From Muscardinus avellanarius (lineage: Eukaryota; Chordata; Mammalia; Rodentia; Gliridae): 64,000 bases of DNA. The notes beneath the pieces are model-generated. The model did no database searches, had not been told where the DNA came from, and saw only the letters and a program-made list of their open reading frames with translations. Where the stretch lies: positions 102,001 through 166,000 of the forward strand of contig OY726579.1 of the NCBI GenBank assembly GCA_963383645.1, in the 5' to 3' direction. The position numbers were made by a program, and so were the translations under genes. Positions 63,841 to 64,000 of this stretch are shown one piece after another (position 1 is the first letter of the stretch; every line of letters starts with the position of its first letter).

Positions 63841-64000
63841 TTTTCTTTTTCCAAAAAATGAATTTTTAATTCCAAGTAATGCCTCTAGATGGAGTGTAAA
63901 ACTCAGAACAGTAAGGTTTTCAGAGAAACATTACAATTGTACATTAAAAAAAACTAAACATTAATGTTTCTATGATGGCATATTATCTTTTAATATCTCA
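63841..64000. other. AT-rich sequence at window end
   Basis: No feature recognised. Confidence 0.5.

Overview
The window is ordinary nuclear DNA of a mammal, most likely a sciurid rodent (squirrel, marmot or ground squirrel). It is saturated with more than 70 copies of a dimeric SINE. The left half is 7SL/B1-like and the right half is an internally deleted, tRNA-Ala-derived ID element. This B1-dID/STRID architecture is known from sciurids and related rodents. There are no prokaryotic features. Recognition of proteins and repeats rests on remembered family sequences; no search was run.

Layout. Positions 1-360 hold the end of a 40-bp minisatellite inside an intron of MRPS25. The last two coding exons of MRPS25 (mitoribosomal small-subunit protein mS25) follow on the + strand (727-814, 1117-1318). 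Almost all the rest is one gene on the - strand, NR2C2 (orphan nuclear receptor TR4). Its 13 coding exons run from the ATG at 36887 down to the stop at 8305. Every exon has a GT donor and an AG acceptor, and the spliced CDS is 1,791 nt, or 596 codons plus a stop, the same length as human TR4. A roughly 6-kb 3' UTR reaches to about 2345, so MRPS25 and NR2C2 converge tail to tail. Intron 1 (36.9-61.2 kb) leads to a CpG-island promoter at about 60.45-61.76 kb that holds the noncoding first exon. The gene order matches human 3p25 (NR2C2-MRPS25).

Introns. Intron 7 (17.8-27.8 kb) contains a full-length but dead LINE-1 (19528-25753). It inserted into an older SINE and was itself hit by a younger SINE, both with visible target-site duplications. 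Older L1, L2 and MIR pieces lie elsewhere. Several SINE-in-SINE insertions can be dated relative to one another.

I found no evidence of an undescribed gene system. The most useful observations are the nested transposon stratigraphy, a distinctive apparently young SINE subfamily with a changed ID half, the duplicated junction motif around NR2C2 exon 3, convergent 3' ends, Pumilio-type motifs in the 3' UTR, and CpG-rich SINEs beside the promoter island.
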